Assembly (NCBI RefSeq): GCF_008274215.1 | Contig: NZ_VTPS01000001.1 | Location: 1 to 64,000 of the forward strand | Direction: 5' to 3' | From: Calorimonas adulescens | GTDB lineage: Bacteria; Bacillota; Thermoanaerobacteria; Thermoanaerobacterales; UBA4877 | DNA length: 64,000 nt | Shown here: positions 18,169 through 26,676 of the stretch, one piece after another | Layout of the letters: the number at the start of each line of letters is the position of its first letter | How positions within the stretch are numbered: position 1 is the stretch's first letter | Translations under genes and position numbers: made by a program | Notes under the pieces: generated by a model | Told to the model about the DNA's origin: nothing | Database searches by the model: none | Seen by the model: only the letters and a program-made list of their open reading frames with translations

Positions 18169-18882
18169 TCACTCCTTTACTATAGTACCTATATTTTCTC
18201 CCATCAAAATTCGCTTTATATTATTCACACCTGGTTGTGTTAAGTCAAATACAATAATTGGAATTTTATTATCCATGCATAATGATGTTGCAGTTGAATC
18301 CATAACACTTAAGTTCATATTCAAAATATCAATATAGGATAAACTGTCAAATCTTTTAGCATTTCGATTAATAAGTGGATCTGAATCATATATGCCATCC
18401 ACACGCTTTGCAAGGAGTATAGCCTCTGCATCAATTTCTGCAGCTCTTAATGCAGCAGTAGTGTCAGTGGAGAAAAATGGATTACCAGTCCCAGCAGCAA
18501 AAATCACAATCCTCCCTTTTTCAAGGTGACGTATAGCTCTCCGTCTGATATAAGGTTCTGCAATTTGCCTCATTTCTATCGCTGTCTGCACCCGCGTTGG
18601 AACGCCCCTACTTTCCAAAGCATCTTGTAAAGCCAATGCGTTGATTACAGTCGCCAGCATACCCATATGATCAGCTGTAGTTCTATCCATGCTTATACCG
18701 TTTCGGCCTCGCCAAATATTGCCACCGCCTACTACTACCCCCATTTCCACCCCCATTTCTTTAACTTCTTTGATTTGATCACATATAATATTTACCACAT
18801 CAAAATCTATTCCAAATCCTTTCTTTCCTGCAAGTGCCTCTCCCGATATCTTTAATATGATTCTATTATATATCAAATCCAT
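18169..18882 (-). CDS. pyrH: UMP kinase
   Basis: PyrH phosphorylates UMP to UDP and belongs to the amino-acid kinase fold. Seen are [10 protein letters not shown] near the start, [10 protein letters not shown] (about 51-60), [16 protein letters not shown] and the [16 protein letters not shown] segment. Length 237. The ATG lies eight bases after AGGAGG. It follows a stem-loop terminator after tsf, so it is probably expressed less than rpsB-tsf. Confidence 0.97.
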   Translation of the reverse strand: MDLIYNRIILKISGEALAGKKGFGIDFDVVNIICDQIKEVKEMGVEMGVVVGGGNIWRGRNGISMDRTTADHMGMLATVINALALQDALESRGVPTRVQTAIEMRQIAEPYIRRRAIRHLEKGRIVIFAAGTGNPFFSTDTTAALRAAEIDAEAILLAKRVDGIYDSDPLINRNAKRFDSLSYIDILNMNLSVMDSTATSLCMDNKIPIIVFDLTQPGVNNIKRILMGENIGTIVKE

Positions 18883-18916
18883 TTAAAAATCCTCCTATTA
18901 TTTTGCTTTTAAAAAA

Positions 18917-18935
18917 GAGAACACCAAGTGTTCCC
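18917..18935 (-). terminator. intrinsic terminator between tsf and pyrH
   Basis: Minus strand stem GAACAC/GTGTTC with a TTG loop, extended by an outer G-C pair, followed by CTTTTTT. It lies just after the tsf stop and ends 35 bases before pyrH. It probably gives partial termination, lowering pyrH and downstream expression relative to rpsB-tsf. Confidence 0.75.
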
Positions 18936-18937
18936 TT

Positions 18938-19549
18938 TTATTCCTCACTGTCAAGACCTTCTCCAACTTCATATCTGGTAAATCTTCTTATTATAATATT
19001 TTCACCCAGCTTGGCTATTTTCTCTTTAAGAAAATCCTCTATAGTAATATCTGGATTTCTAATATAACTTTGCTCCATAAGGCAATTCTCTTTATAATAT
19101 TTTTCTAACCGGCCTTCAATTATTTTATCAGCAATATTAGCAGGCTTACCTTCATTCATAACTTGAGCTCTAATGATTTCCCTTTCTCTTTGAATCACGC
19201 TTTCTGGAATATCCTCTCTTCTTACATATTGTGGATTAGCAGCAGCAATCTGCATTGCAAGTTCATGAACAAAATTTCTAAATTCACTATTCCTTGCAAC
19301 AAAATCTGTTTCACAATTCACCTCAATTAAGACACCAATTCTTCCTTCACCATGTATGTAAGATTCTACAATACCCTCAGAAGCAGTCCGCCCTGACTTT
19401 TTGGATGCTGCAGCTAGTCCTCGCTCCCTCAGTAAAACTATTGCTTCCTCGATGTTTCCATTCGCATCTTGCAATGCTTTTTTACAATCCATTATCCCTG
19501 AACCTGTTCTTTCACGAAGTTCTTTTACCATATCCGGTGTAATAGTCAT
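18938..19549 (-). CDS. tsf: elongation factor Ts, short form
   Basis: EF-Ts recharges EF-Tu by nucleotide exchange. The N-terminal UBA-like domain includes VKELRERTGSGIMDCKKAL, then the core IEVNCETDFVARN (about 75-87). At 203 residues it is the short form, lacking part of the longer core found in E. coli (283 residues); short forms occur in several thermophilic and clostridial lineages. ATG behind AGGAGG. Confidence 0.97.
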   Translation of the reverse strand: MTITPDMVKELRERTGSGIMDCKKALQDANGNIEEAIVLLRERGLAAASKKSGRTASEGIVESYIHGEGRIGVLIEVNCETDFVARNSEFRNFVHELAMQIAAANPQYVRREDIPESVIQREREIIRAQVMNEGKPANIADKIIEGRLEKYYKENCLMEQSYIRNPDITIEDFLKEKIAKLGENIIIRRFTRYEVGEGLDSEE

Positions 19550-19576
19550 ATTTCATACCCTCCTGTTTCATTTTTA

Positions 19577-19602
19577 AAGGTAAGAGCAGAAACCCTTACC
19601 TT
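19577..19602 (-). promoter_or_regulatory. intercistronic hairpin between rpsB and tsf
   Basis: Minus strand 8-bp stem AAGGTAAG/CTTACCTT with a 10-base loop, followed by TAAAAAT. The U-tract is poor, so it may be an attenuator or an mRNA-processing element rather than a full terminator. Confidence 0.5.
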
Positions 19603-19613
19603 CTTTGAGAAAA

Positions 19614-20318
19614 TTATTCGGCCACTTCCATTTGAACACCCTGTTTTCCTTCAAGTACAGCATCGGCAATTTTTGATGCAATTAGTTTGACAGCTCTTAT
19701 TGCATCATCATTACCTGGTATAGGATAATCTATTTCATCAGGATCACAATTAGTATCAACGATACCTACTATAGGTATTCCTAAACTGCGTGCCTCTTTT
19801 ACTGCTATTTTTTCTTTTCTGGAATCCACAACAAAGATAGCACTTGGTAACCTATCCATTTCTTTTATGCCACCAAGATATTTTTGCAATTTTTCTTTCT
19901 CTTTAAGAAGTTTTGTTACTTCTTTTTTTGGTAATAGCTGAAAATGCCCTTCTTTTTCCATCTTTTCAAGTTCTACCAACCTGGAAACTCTTGACCTGAT
20001 TGTTTTAAAATTAGTTAGCATCCCGCCCAACCAACGCTCATTAACGTAGAACATATTACACCTTTCAGCCTCTTCTTTGATGGATTCTTGAGCTTGCTTT
20101 TTTGTGCCCACAAATAGTACTGTACCGTTATTGGCTGAAACATCTCTTACAAAAGCATACGCCTCTTCAATTTTTTTCACGGTCTTTTGTAAATCAATTA
20201 TATATATACCGTTACGCTCGGTATATATATATTCTCCCATTTTAGGGTTCCATCTCCTCGTTTGATGGCCAAAATGGACGCCTGCTTCAAGCAACTGTTT
20301 CATTGAAATAACTGACAT
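19614..20318 (-). CDS. rpsB: 30S ribosomal protein S2
   Basis: S2 is needed for S1 assembly on the 30S subunit. The start [19 protein letters not shown] and the [12 protein letters not shown] segment are family hallmarks; the domain with the [20 protein letters not shown] stretch follows. Length 234. AGGAGG at 20325-20330. A strong promoter (20427-20455) and a structured leader precede it. Confidence 0.98.
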   Translation of the reverse strand: MSVISMKQLLEAGVHFGHQTRRWNPKMGEYIYTERNGIYIIDLQKTVKKIEEAYAFVRDVSANNGTVLFVGTKKQAQESIKEEAERCNMFYVNERWLGGMLTNFKTIRSRVSRLVELEKMEKEGHFQLLPKKEVTKLLKEKEKLQKYLGGIKEMDRLPSAIFVVDSRKEKIAVKEARSLGIPIVGIVDTNCDPDEIDYPIPGNDDAIRAVKLIASKIADAVLEGKQGVQMEVAE

Positions 20319-20420
20319 TTATATCCTCCTCTTTTTGGTTTTAGCCTCCGGCTTTTCATCGCTTCATAAAACCAGTATTGGCAACCTTTGAAGCTTAAAG
20401 CCGTGTGTAATAATTTTACC
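20319..20420 (-). ncRNA. rpsB 5' leader with candidate pseudoknot operator
   Basis: The leader of about 100 bases between promoter and rpsB can form three perfect helices. P1 pairs CGGCTTT (20397-20403) with AAAGCCG (20349-20355). P2 inside it pairs GCTTCA (20389-20394) with TGAAGC (20361-20366). P3 pairs TGGTTTTA in the P2 loop (20367-20374) with TAAAACCA (20336-20343), giving a pseudoknot. P3 ends five bases before AGGAGG. E. coli rpsB is repressed through its leader by S2; a similar role here is inferred. I know of no certain Firmicutes match. Confidence 0.55.
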
Positions 20421-20426
20421 TCATCT

Positions 20427-20455
20427 AATATATCATAAAGATTAAAAGTTATCAA
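20427..20455 (-). promoter_or_regulatory. strong sigma-A type promoter for rpsB-tsf
   Basis: Minus strand -35 TTGATA (20450-20455), exact 17-base spacer, -10 TATATT (20427-20432). The predicted start is near 20420. It separates the flagellar operon from the rpsB operon. Confidence 0.8.
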
Positions 20456-20499
20456 CAATTTATTTAAAAAAGGTGCACTGTACTCATAAATAAATTGCA

Positions 20500-20826
20500 T
20501 CATATTTTTATATTGATGTAGTGACCTGATTCCAAAACAGCAACATTATCCACTTTCTCTGCTTCGGATCTACCTGTACTGTTATATTTGTATTTCCTTT
20601 TTTCTTGTTCACTATGGCCATTATTATCAGTGATAACTAACATATTATTTTTAGCAGAATTACTTGTAGAGTATACTTTTTTATAAAGATTGTTTATATT
20701 ATTAATATCCAGAAACATTTCAATATCTCGTGTGTTCTGATTAATATTATGCAGTGTGTTTTTATAACCTTCCATTTCACTAAGTTTGGGTATGATAATC
20801 TGCAGATTTAGATTTTCTACGGGCAT
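20500..20826 (-). CDS. small uncharacterised protein at the end of the flagellar operon
   Basis: About 108 residues starting MPVENLNLQIIIPK; I do not recognise a domain. The N-terminus is hydrophobic-patterned, then an asparagine-rich helical stretch (about 25-60), and a charged region rich in Glu, Lys and Ser. No signal peptide or membrane helix. ATG at 20826 follows GGGGGTGGG, 13 bases after the FapA-like gene; an earlier ATG would overlap that gene. It is the last gene of the flagellar/chemotaxis array. Small proteins with a similar NLQ-IIP start occur near fla operons in clostridia by my recollection. Confidence 0.6.
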   Translation of the reverse strand: MPVENLNLQIIIPKLSEMEGYKNTLHNINQNTRDIEMFLDINNINNLYKKVYSTSNSAKNNMLVITDNNGHSEQEKRKYKYNSTGRSEAEKVDNVAVLESGHYINIKI

Positions 20827-20839
20827 CCAACCCACCCCC

Positions 20840-22222
20840 TTAGATTGGCAAAAAAACAATTTGTCTGTCTTTTTCTCTTAAAATTACATGACGATATTCC
20901 TGATGTATGTACACTGTGCTATCTCCTATGGTAACCTTAACACCAGGATACAAAATATTGTTAATTTTAATGCTTGCCCTCTCGGATATCTCCATTTCGC
21001 TTGACAATTTCTGAAAAGTTTCATTTAGCTCAATAAGCTGTTGCTCAATATTTTTTTTGGTCGCCAACGATTTTTCATACAATAATTTTCTATGATCATC
21101 AATTTTATTAAGTTCTGTCTGTCGAAAATAATTTATTATTTTATTAAGTTTCACTAGTTCTCCAGTTAAATGCTCAATTTGATTTTTTATGTTTATCAAT
21201 GTAGTCTTTTTTTCAGGGTCAACACCTATTTCAATCTCTGTTGATGTGTACATAGGCGAGCCTATACTATTGGCTATAATCTCATTTTTGACTTTGACCG
21301 TACTGTTTATTATGACTCCACGTTTACCTTTCATATATATACCACCTTTACAGGTAACTTTACTGTAAAGTATAGCCTCGCAGTATATTGACCCACCAAC
21401 CTCTATATTAGAATTTTCTATATATTTCGTTGTTAAATCACCAGTACACCTGACAAAACCTTTGCCTTCACCCTGTATACCATTTTTTACAATTATATTT
21501 CCATCACTTATTAAAGTAGAAGAATCCATAATGCCATCTATAATTATATCTCCCTTAGCTTTTACAGTAAATCCCATATTTGCATTTCCTCGGATGTGGA
21601 CAGAACCAATAAAATCTATATTACCTATAGAATAATCGACATCTCCTTTAACTTCAAATACAGGATATACATTTATTTTACCATTAACTAAAACTGGTTG
21701 GCCATCGATATCAGCAACTATTTTATTATCAATTAAAACTACATTTTTACCTAAAGGAGGGTTTACCTTACGTCCATTTTTTGCTTTAATTTCTTTTCCC
21801 AACACATTTATGCCATCAACTCCTGGCTTGGGATCAATTAAAACGGCGAGCACTTCACCTTTTTTTACATTATAGACTGCACCAAGATCTTGATAATTTA
21901 CATGACCATTTGGTAAGACCTTTGGTATATAAGAATCATGTTGGATAAAATACTGAATTTTGCCATCTTCTCCATTAATCGGTTCCTTACCTTTTGCTAT
22001 CTCTATATCTTCATCAAATAGAGGATGTTTTATCACCTCATCAATAATGTTTTCCTTTAAACCATAAACTATCCCTGATTGTTTAATAAGTTCTTCAACC
22101 AGGCTGGCTTCTAAGGGTCTGCCACTATCATTGATATGAAGCCGTAAATGAGCTTTCATTTTATTGATATCAAATTTTATAGAAGCATTAACTAACGGAT
22201 TAAAATTATCATTTTCAGGCAT
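20840..22222 (-). CDS. FapA (DUF342) family protein
   Basis: The 460-residue protein has an N-terminal domain, then a glycine-rich, short-period region (about 165-330) typical of the right-handed beta-helix of DUF342/FapA, then a coiled coil (about 345-420) and a small beta domain. Family members occur at the end of Firmicutes fla/che operons and, as FapA, influence cell-surface or signalling processes; the exact function is unknown. The ATG follows GGGTGATC, 10 bases after the sigma factor gene. Confidence 0.85.
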   Translation of the reverse strand: MPENDNFNPLVNASIKFDINKMKAHLRLHINDSGRPLEASLVEELIKQSGIVYGLKENIIDEVIKHPLFDEDIEIAKGKEPINGEDGKIQYFIQHDSYIPKVLPNGHVNYQDLGAVYNVKKGEVLAVLIDPKPGVDGINVLGKEIKAKNGRKVNPPLGKNVVLIDNKIVADIDGQPVLVNGKINVYPVFEVKGDVDYSIGNIDFIGSVHIRGNANMGFTVKAKGDIIIDGIMDSSTLISDGNIIVKNGIQGEGKGFVRCTGDLTTKYIENSNIEVGGSIYCEAILYSKVTCKGGIYMKGKRGVIINSTVKVKNEIIANSIGSPMYTSTEIEIGVDPEKKTTLINIKNQIEHLTGELVKLNKIINYFRQTELNKIDDHRKLLYEKSLATKKNIEQQLIELNETFQKLSSEMEISERASIKINNILYPGVKVTIGDSTVYIHQEYRHVILREKDRQIVFLPI

Positions 22223-22232
22223 AAGATCACCC

Positions 22233-22964
22233 TTAGATTGTATAATAGTTTTGTAACATCTGCCTTAATTTGGCCAGTGCTCTAGAATGTATTTGAGAAA
22301 CTCTCGACTCCGAAACATCCAAAACATGTGATATTTCTTTCAAACTCAATTCTTCATAATAGTATAAAGTGATTATTAATTTTTCTCTCTCATTTAAATT
22401 ATCAATTGATTCTTTGATTATTCTTTTTTCGTCTTTTATCAATGTTTCTCTTTCAGGCAAGTCGTCTACAGAAATTACTGCAGTTAAATTGTTTTCTAAT
22501 ATATCGTCCAACGATGATATATTAGATGCCACTATCTGAGTCTGTAGTTTATAATAATCTTCTTTAGATATATTCAGTTTATTACAAAGTGCATCTATAT
22601 CCTCGCCACTTATATCTGTAAAATCCGTTATTTTTGATATATCCTTAATTTTTTTTCTCAAATTACGTGGCATCCAATCTTTACTCCGCAAATAATCTAA
22701 TATCTCTCCTCTTATCCTGATACTTGCATATGTCTCAAATTTTACACTCTTATCTGGGTTGTAGTTAAGATATGCATTTATTAACCCCATAATACCTTGT
22801 TCTACCAAATCGTCATACTCATTCCTAGGAATTCCAGATACTATTAACTTGTTTACGATCTTTTTTACAAGTGGTATAAAACTTATTATAAATTCTTCAT
22901 CAATTATATTTGATAAGTCCTCATTATTATAATTAGAAACATTTTTTTGCACATTTGCTGCCAC
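22233..22964 (-). CDS. sigD: flagellar sigma factor (sigma-D / FliA type)
   Basis: The 243 residues show sigma region 2 (DDLVEQGIMGLINAYLNYNP, then FETYASIRIRGEILDYLRS, about 45-98), a region 3 and region 4 with LNEREKLIITLYYYEELSLK and the HTH around VSESRVSQIHSRAL (about 220-233). FliA/WhiG-type factors transcribe late flagellar and chemotaxis genes. GTG start behind GGGGTGA. In its usual Firmicutes place after cheD. No anti-sigma flgM is in the window. Confidence 0.95.
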   Translation of the reverse strand: MAANVQKNVSNYNNEDLSNIIDEEFIISFIPLVKKIVNKLIVSGIPRNEYDDLVEQGIMGLINAYLNYNPDKSVKFETYASIRIRGEILDYLRSKDWMPRNLRKKIKDISKITDFTDISGEDIDALCNKLNISKEDYYKLQTQIVASNISSLDDILENNLTAVISVDDLPERETLIKDEKRIIKESIDNLNEREKLIITLYYYEELSLKEISHVLDVSESRVSQIHSRALAKLRQMLQNYYTI

Positions 22965-22966
22965 AT

Positions 22967-23119
22967 TTATTCACCCCTCATTAATAAATTTCTTTTATAA
23001 TGAAGGATGGGAAAAAAAGTAATTGTCTTCATATATATTATAGACTTAAGTGTTGACCCATTTATATAGGACTCAAGACCCATATAAAGTAATTCTCTCA
23101 TATTTCTTGAATTAACCAT
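22967..23119 (-). CDS. possible small protein between cheD and the sigma factor
   Basis: An open frame fills the gap exactly: it ends MRGE-stop two bases before the sigma-factor start, and its last codons contain that gene's GGGGTGA ribosome site. From the ATG at 23119 it encodes 50 residues (MVNSRNMRELLYMGLES...), rather hydrophobic in the second half. A GTG at 23128 is also possible. No good ribosome site and no recognised domain, so it may be chance. Confidence 0.3.
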   Translation of the reverse strand: MVNSRNMRELLYMGLESYINGSTLKSIIYMKTITFFPILHYKRNLLMRGE

Positions 23120-23135
23120 AGCTATCACTATCCCA

Positions 23136-23624
23136 TTATATTGATTTTTCTCCAAAACCAATTGTCTTCACATTTAAAGTTCCATGCTCTATGTCAAACT
23201 CAATAGTACGACCATAATTACCACCCACATCTTCAGATATAATCGGTATATTAAGTTCGTTTAGTATGCATTTAACTGCATCAACATTCCGTCTGCCTAT
23301 TTTTAGCACATCGTTATTGCTTTTCAATGTAAACATCTGCGCTCCCCCGGCAATCTTGGAAAGTAATTTATTTTTTTGGGCACCAATCTTAATCAAATTG
23401 TTATAAAGTGCATAGATTCCTGTATCCGCAAATTTATAAATATTCTGTCCAGCCATATTTTCTTTACTCTTCGGAAGCATAATGTGAACCATTCCGGCAA
23501 ACTCATGATTCATATCGTATATAATTACACCCACGCATGAACCCAGCCCTACAGTAACTAATTTATCCGGTGGATATGCAATCTTCATATCTGCCATCCC
23601 AACCCTGACAAGCTTACTTTCCAT
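23136..23624 (-). CDS. cheD: chemoreceptor glutamine deamidase CheD
   Basis: CheD deamidates glutamines in chemoreceptors and stimulates CheC. Seen are GLGSCVGVIIYD with the catalytic Cys, AGMVHIMLPKS with the His, and KIAGGAQMF. The ATG at 23624 is preferred: GGAG lies nine bases upstream, whereas the upstream TTG (23639) has no spacing. Length 162. It overlaps the end of cheC. Confidence 0.96.
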   Translation of the reverse strand: MESKLVRVGMADMKIAYPPDKLVTVGLGSCVGVIIYDMNHEFAGMVHIMLPKSKENMAGQNIYKFADTGIYALYNNLIKIGAQKNKLLSKIAGGAQMFTLKSNNDVLKIGRRNVDAVKCILNELNIPIISEDVGGNYGRTIEFDIEHGTLNVKTIGFGEKSI

Positions 23625-24240
23625 TAATTTCAACTCCAAATGCTTTTAGTAATTTATTCAATGAATCTATTTGCGGGATCAAAAAGAAATATCCATCGAC
23701 ATTGTTTTCGCCTTCTATGAAACTCGTTTGAATAAAAAGTACTTTATCACTGACCTCTCCAAAGGATACTGCTGGCACACTCAGGAGAGCACCAGCCATA
23801 TCTATTGATATAGCCGGGGGTGAAATAAGGAGCTTAATGTTAATCAGCGTAGACAGGGCTGTTATGTATGATCCGGCAAGAATATTACCAATTTCCGAGA
23901 GAGCAGAAAGTTCTATTTCATTTAAATGATAGATACCATTATAAGGTCTATTCATCAACATATCTACAAGATAGCAGGCGGAATTCATAGGAAATATAAA
24001 AAGAATGTTGCCATCTAATCCTTCTATAATGTCAAAGTATACGCCACACACCTCTGTTTCTGCAGAACCAAGTATGTCAGTAACCTCATTTAACTCTAAA
24101 ATTCTTACCTGTGGCACATTCATGTTTATTCTTTTACCTACGATTTTGGCAAGAGATGTTATGGCATTGCCAGATCCAATGTTGCTCACTTCTTTAAGAA
24201 TATCAAGAACCATCTCGTTTATCTTATCTATATCCATCAA
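23614..24240 (-). CDS. cheC: CheY-P phosphatase CheC
   Basis: CheC dephosphorylates CheY-P and binds CheD. The 208 residues contain two phosphatase motifs of the E-x3-N type: EVSNIGSGNAITSLA (from about residue 17) and EIGNILAGSYITAL (about 115). The start is either TTG 24240 or the adjacent ATG 24237 behind AGAGGTG. It belongs to the same family as the N-terminal part of FliY. Confidence 0.96.
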   Translation of the reverse strand: MMDIDKINEMVLDILKEVSNIGSGNAITSLAKIVGKRINMNVPQVRILELNEVTDILGSAETEVCGVYFDIIEGLDGNILFIFPMNSACYLVDMLMNRPYNGIYHLNEIELSALSEIGNILAGSYITALSTLINIKLLISPPAISIDMAGALLSVPAVSFGEVSDKVLFIQTSFIEGENNVDGYFFLIPQIDSLNKLLKAFGVEINGK

Positions 24241-24255
24241 GTAATGGCACCTCTC

Positions 24256-24678
24256 TTATTGAATCGAGAACATTTTTTCCAGATCCAATATTATTATCAA
24301 TCTTCCATCTATATTTGCAACGCCTTTGATATAAGGATTATTGTTATCAAAGAATTTTTGAGAGATATCTATGTTGGCAATAGATATCCGCTCCACCTCA
24401 TAAGCTCTATCTGCAATTAATCCCATAGAGAATTCTCCAATTTCAGTAATTATAATTCTTGTTGAGCTATCAATATCTTTCGGTAAAAAATTCAATAGTC
24501 TTCTTGTTTCAGCTATAGGGATAATTTCACCTCTTAAATTAATTACTCCTTTTATATAATCCGGTGCTTTGGGAACACGTGTAATTTTACTCGGACGTTC
24601 AATTGTCTTGACGTTCCTAATATCAATTCCAAATTCCTGATCATTTAATGAAAAAATAACATATTCACTTGTGTCCAT
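24256..24678 (-). CDS. cheW: chemotaxis coupling protein CheW
   Basis: CheW links chemoreceptors to the CheA kinase. The 140 residues are a single CheW domain: FSLNDQEFGIDI, KGVINLRGEIIPIAETR (about 43-59) and IKGVANIDGRLIIILDLEK. The ATG follows AGGAGG and the gene is 13 bases after cheA. Confidence 0.97.
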   Translation of the reverse strand: MDTSEYVIFSLNDQEFGIDIRNVKTIERPSKITRVPKAPDYIKGVINLRGEIIPIAETRRLLNFLPKDIDSSTRIIITEIGEFSMGLIADRAYEVERISIANIDISQKFFDNNNPYIKGVANIDGRLIIILDLEKMFSIQ

Positions 24679-24691
24679 TATTCCAAACCTC

Positions 24692-26674
24692 CTAATTGAT
24701 TAAAAAGTTTGTATCAATTATAAGCGCCACATCTCCATCTCCAAGTATTGTGGCCCCTGCTATGCTCTTTATGCCAGATAGGTATTTTCCGAGGGATTTG
24801 ATTACTATTTCCTGTTGACCTATTAAAGAATCAACCAATATGCCACTGTATTTTTCTCCTCTTTTTGTAATAACTACAGTTAATTCTTTTTGAGGAAGAG
24901 AATATTCAGGAACACCCAAAAGCTCTCCAAGCCTGATTAATTGCACTACCTCTCCGCGGAATATCATTACCTCTTTGTTTTGAATAAATTTTATATCATT
25001 TCTTTCAATAGTGACAATTTCTTTGATTGAATTTAATGGTATTGCATAAATTTCATTTTTTAAATTAACAAGAAGTGCCTGTATTATTGCCAACGTAAGA
25101 GGCAATTTTATGCTAAAAATTGTACCTTTCCCACTATTAGAAATTACATCAACAAACCCACCTAAGGATTCTATCTTGTTTTTTACAACATCAAGTCCTA
25201 CACCTCTGCCAGATATATCAGTAACCTTTTCTGATGTTGAAAATCCAGGCATAAAAAGATAGTTGATCATTTCGTTATCTGTTAGGTTATCAGCATCACT
25301 ACTGGAAATCAGCCCCTTTTCAATAGCCTTCTTCTTAATATTCTGGAAATTAATTCCCTCGCCATCATCTTCTACTTCAATAACTACATTATTGCCGTCA
25401 TGAAACGCCCTCAAATACACAGTACCTTTTGATGGTTTACCTTTTTTTATTCTTACCTCTGGCGCTTCAATTCCATGATCAATAGCATTCCTAATCAAAT
25501 GAACCAAAGGTTCACTTATTTCATCAATTACAGTTCTATCAACCTCAGTATCCTCTCCTGAAAGCTTTAACTCTATTTCCTTATTAAGTTCTTTTGACAA
25601 ATCCCTCACCATACGTGGAAATCTATTAAAGACTCGTTCTATCGGTACCATACGTACTTTCATTACAGCATCATTTAAATTTGTGGTTATTCTATCGAGA
25701 TACTCAATGGTTGTATTTAACTCTGTATCTTGAATGGATGTTTGTATCTTTAAAAGCCGTGTTTTTATTATTATCAATTCACTAACCAAATTCATGAGTT
25801 TGTCAAGTCTATCTGTATCAACCCTAATTGTACGCGATGCAACTATTTTTTTTGACTTATTTCCATCTTCTACATCTTCCTTTACAGTATTTAAATTATC
25901 CTGTAAATTCGGAATAGCATTTATACTTTCTTGATTTATTTCTTCCACGATGCATTTTTCTATCTCGGCTATAGAATTTATTTTTTCTAAGATATCTTCT
26001 TTAGATGCTTTCGAGATTAAAAAAACCGTAAATTGGTTTTCGAATTTTTCATCTTCAATATCCTCTACCGACGGAATAGACTTAAATATATCACCAATTT
26101 TTTCCAATATATTGAATACAACATAAGCTCTGGCTGATTTTAGCACACAATCTTTACTAATAAAAACTTCAATGTGGTAACACTTAAAACCACCATTAAA
26201 GGCCTTTTTCATTATGTCTCTATCATATTCATTAAAAACTTCAGTATTAACTGATTCAGTCAAAACTTCTCTGTTTTCTTTCAGAGTGTTATAGACACTC
26301 AAATATTTTTCAAGGGTGTCAAATAACGATGAGATGTCAGCATCACCCTCGCTACCTGAGATTTCAATATTATTTAAAAGAAGTGCTAGTACATCTGAAC
26401 ACTTCAGAAGCACATCAATCAAATCGGGGCTAACCTTTAATTTGTCAGCTCTAACCTCAGAAAGCACGTCCTCCATTTTATGAGTCAAATCACCCATTTT
26501 TGTAAACCCCATTGTTGCTGCCATACCTTTCAAGGTATGGGCTGCCCTAAAGATATTATCTATTAATTCTCTATCTGTAGGATTTTTCTCTATTTCTAAC
26601 AGTAGTGTATTCAGATCCTCAATATGTTCCTTGCTTTCCTCAACAAAAATTTCTAAATATTGATTTAAATCCAT
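24692..26674 (-). CDS. cheA: chemotaxis histidine kinase CheA
   Basis: CheA autophosphorylates and passes phosphate to CheY and CheB. The 660 residues comprise an HPt domain with phospho-His46 in AAHTLKGMAA, a response-regulator binding region (about 160-245), dimerisation (about 280-345), the ATPase (HLIRNAIDHGIE N-box, DDGEGI and GRGVGLDVVK G-boxes) and a C-terminal CheW-like domain. The ATG follows AAGGGGG, two bases after cheB. Confidence 0.97.
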   Translation of the reverse strand: MDLNQYLEIFVEESKEHIEDLNTLLLEIEKNPTDRELIDNIFRAAHTLKGMAATMGFTKMGDLTHKMEDVLSEVRADKLKVSPDLIDVLLKCSDVLALLLNNIEISGSEGDADISSLFDTLEKYLSVYNTLKENREVLTESVNTEVFNEYDRDIMKKAFNGGFKCYHIEVFISKDCVLKSARAYVVFNILEKIGDIFKSIPSVEDIEDEKFENQFTVFLISKASKEDILEKINSIAEIEKCIVEEINQESINAIPNLQDNLNTVKEDVEDGNKSKKIVASRTIRVDTDRLDKLMNLVSELIIIKTRLLKIQTSIQDTELNTTIEYLDRITTNLNDAVMKVRMVPIERVFNRFPRMVRDLSKELNKEIELKLSGEDTEVDRTVIDEISEPLVHLIRNAIDHGIEAPEVRIKKGKPSKGTVYLRAFHDGNNVVIEVEDDGEGINFQNIKKKAIEKGLISSSDADNLTDNEMINYLFMPGFSTSEKVTDISGRGVGLDVVKNKIESLGGFVDVISNSGKGTIFSIKLPLTLAIIQALLVNLKNEIYAIPLNSIKEIVTIERNDIKFIQNKEVMIFRGEVVQLIRLGELLGVPEYSLPQKELTVVITKRGEKYSGILVDSLIGQQEIVIKSLGKYLSGIKSIAGATILGDGDVALIIDTNFLIN

Positions 26675-26676
26675 AA

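Noticed and set aside
20300-20503. Minus-strand frame of 67 residues across the rpsB promoter and leader
   Set aside because: It covers the promoter and structured leader and runs into rpsB in another frame; composition looks non-coding.
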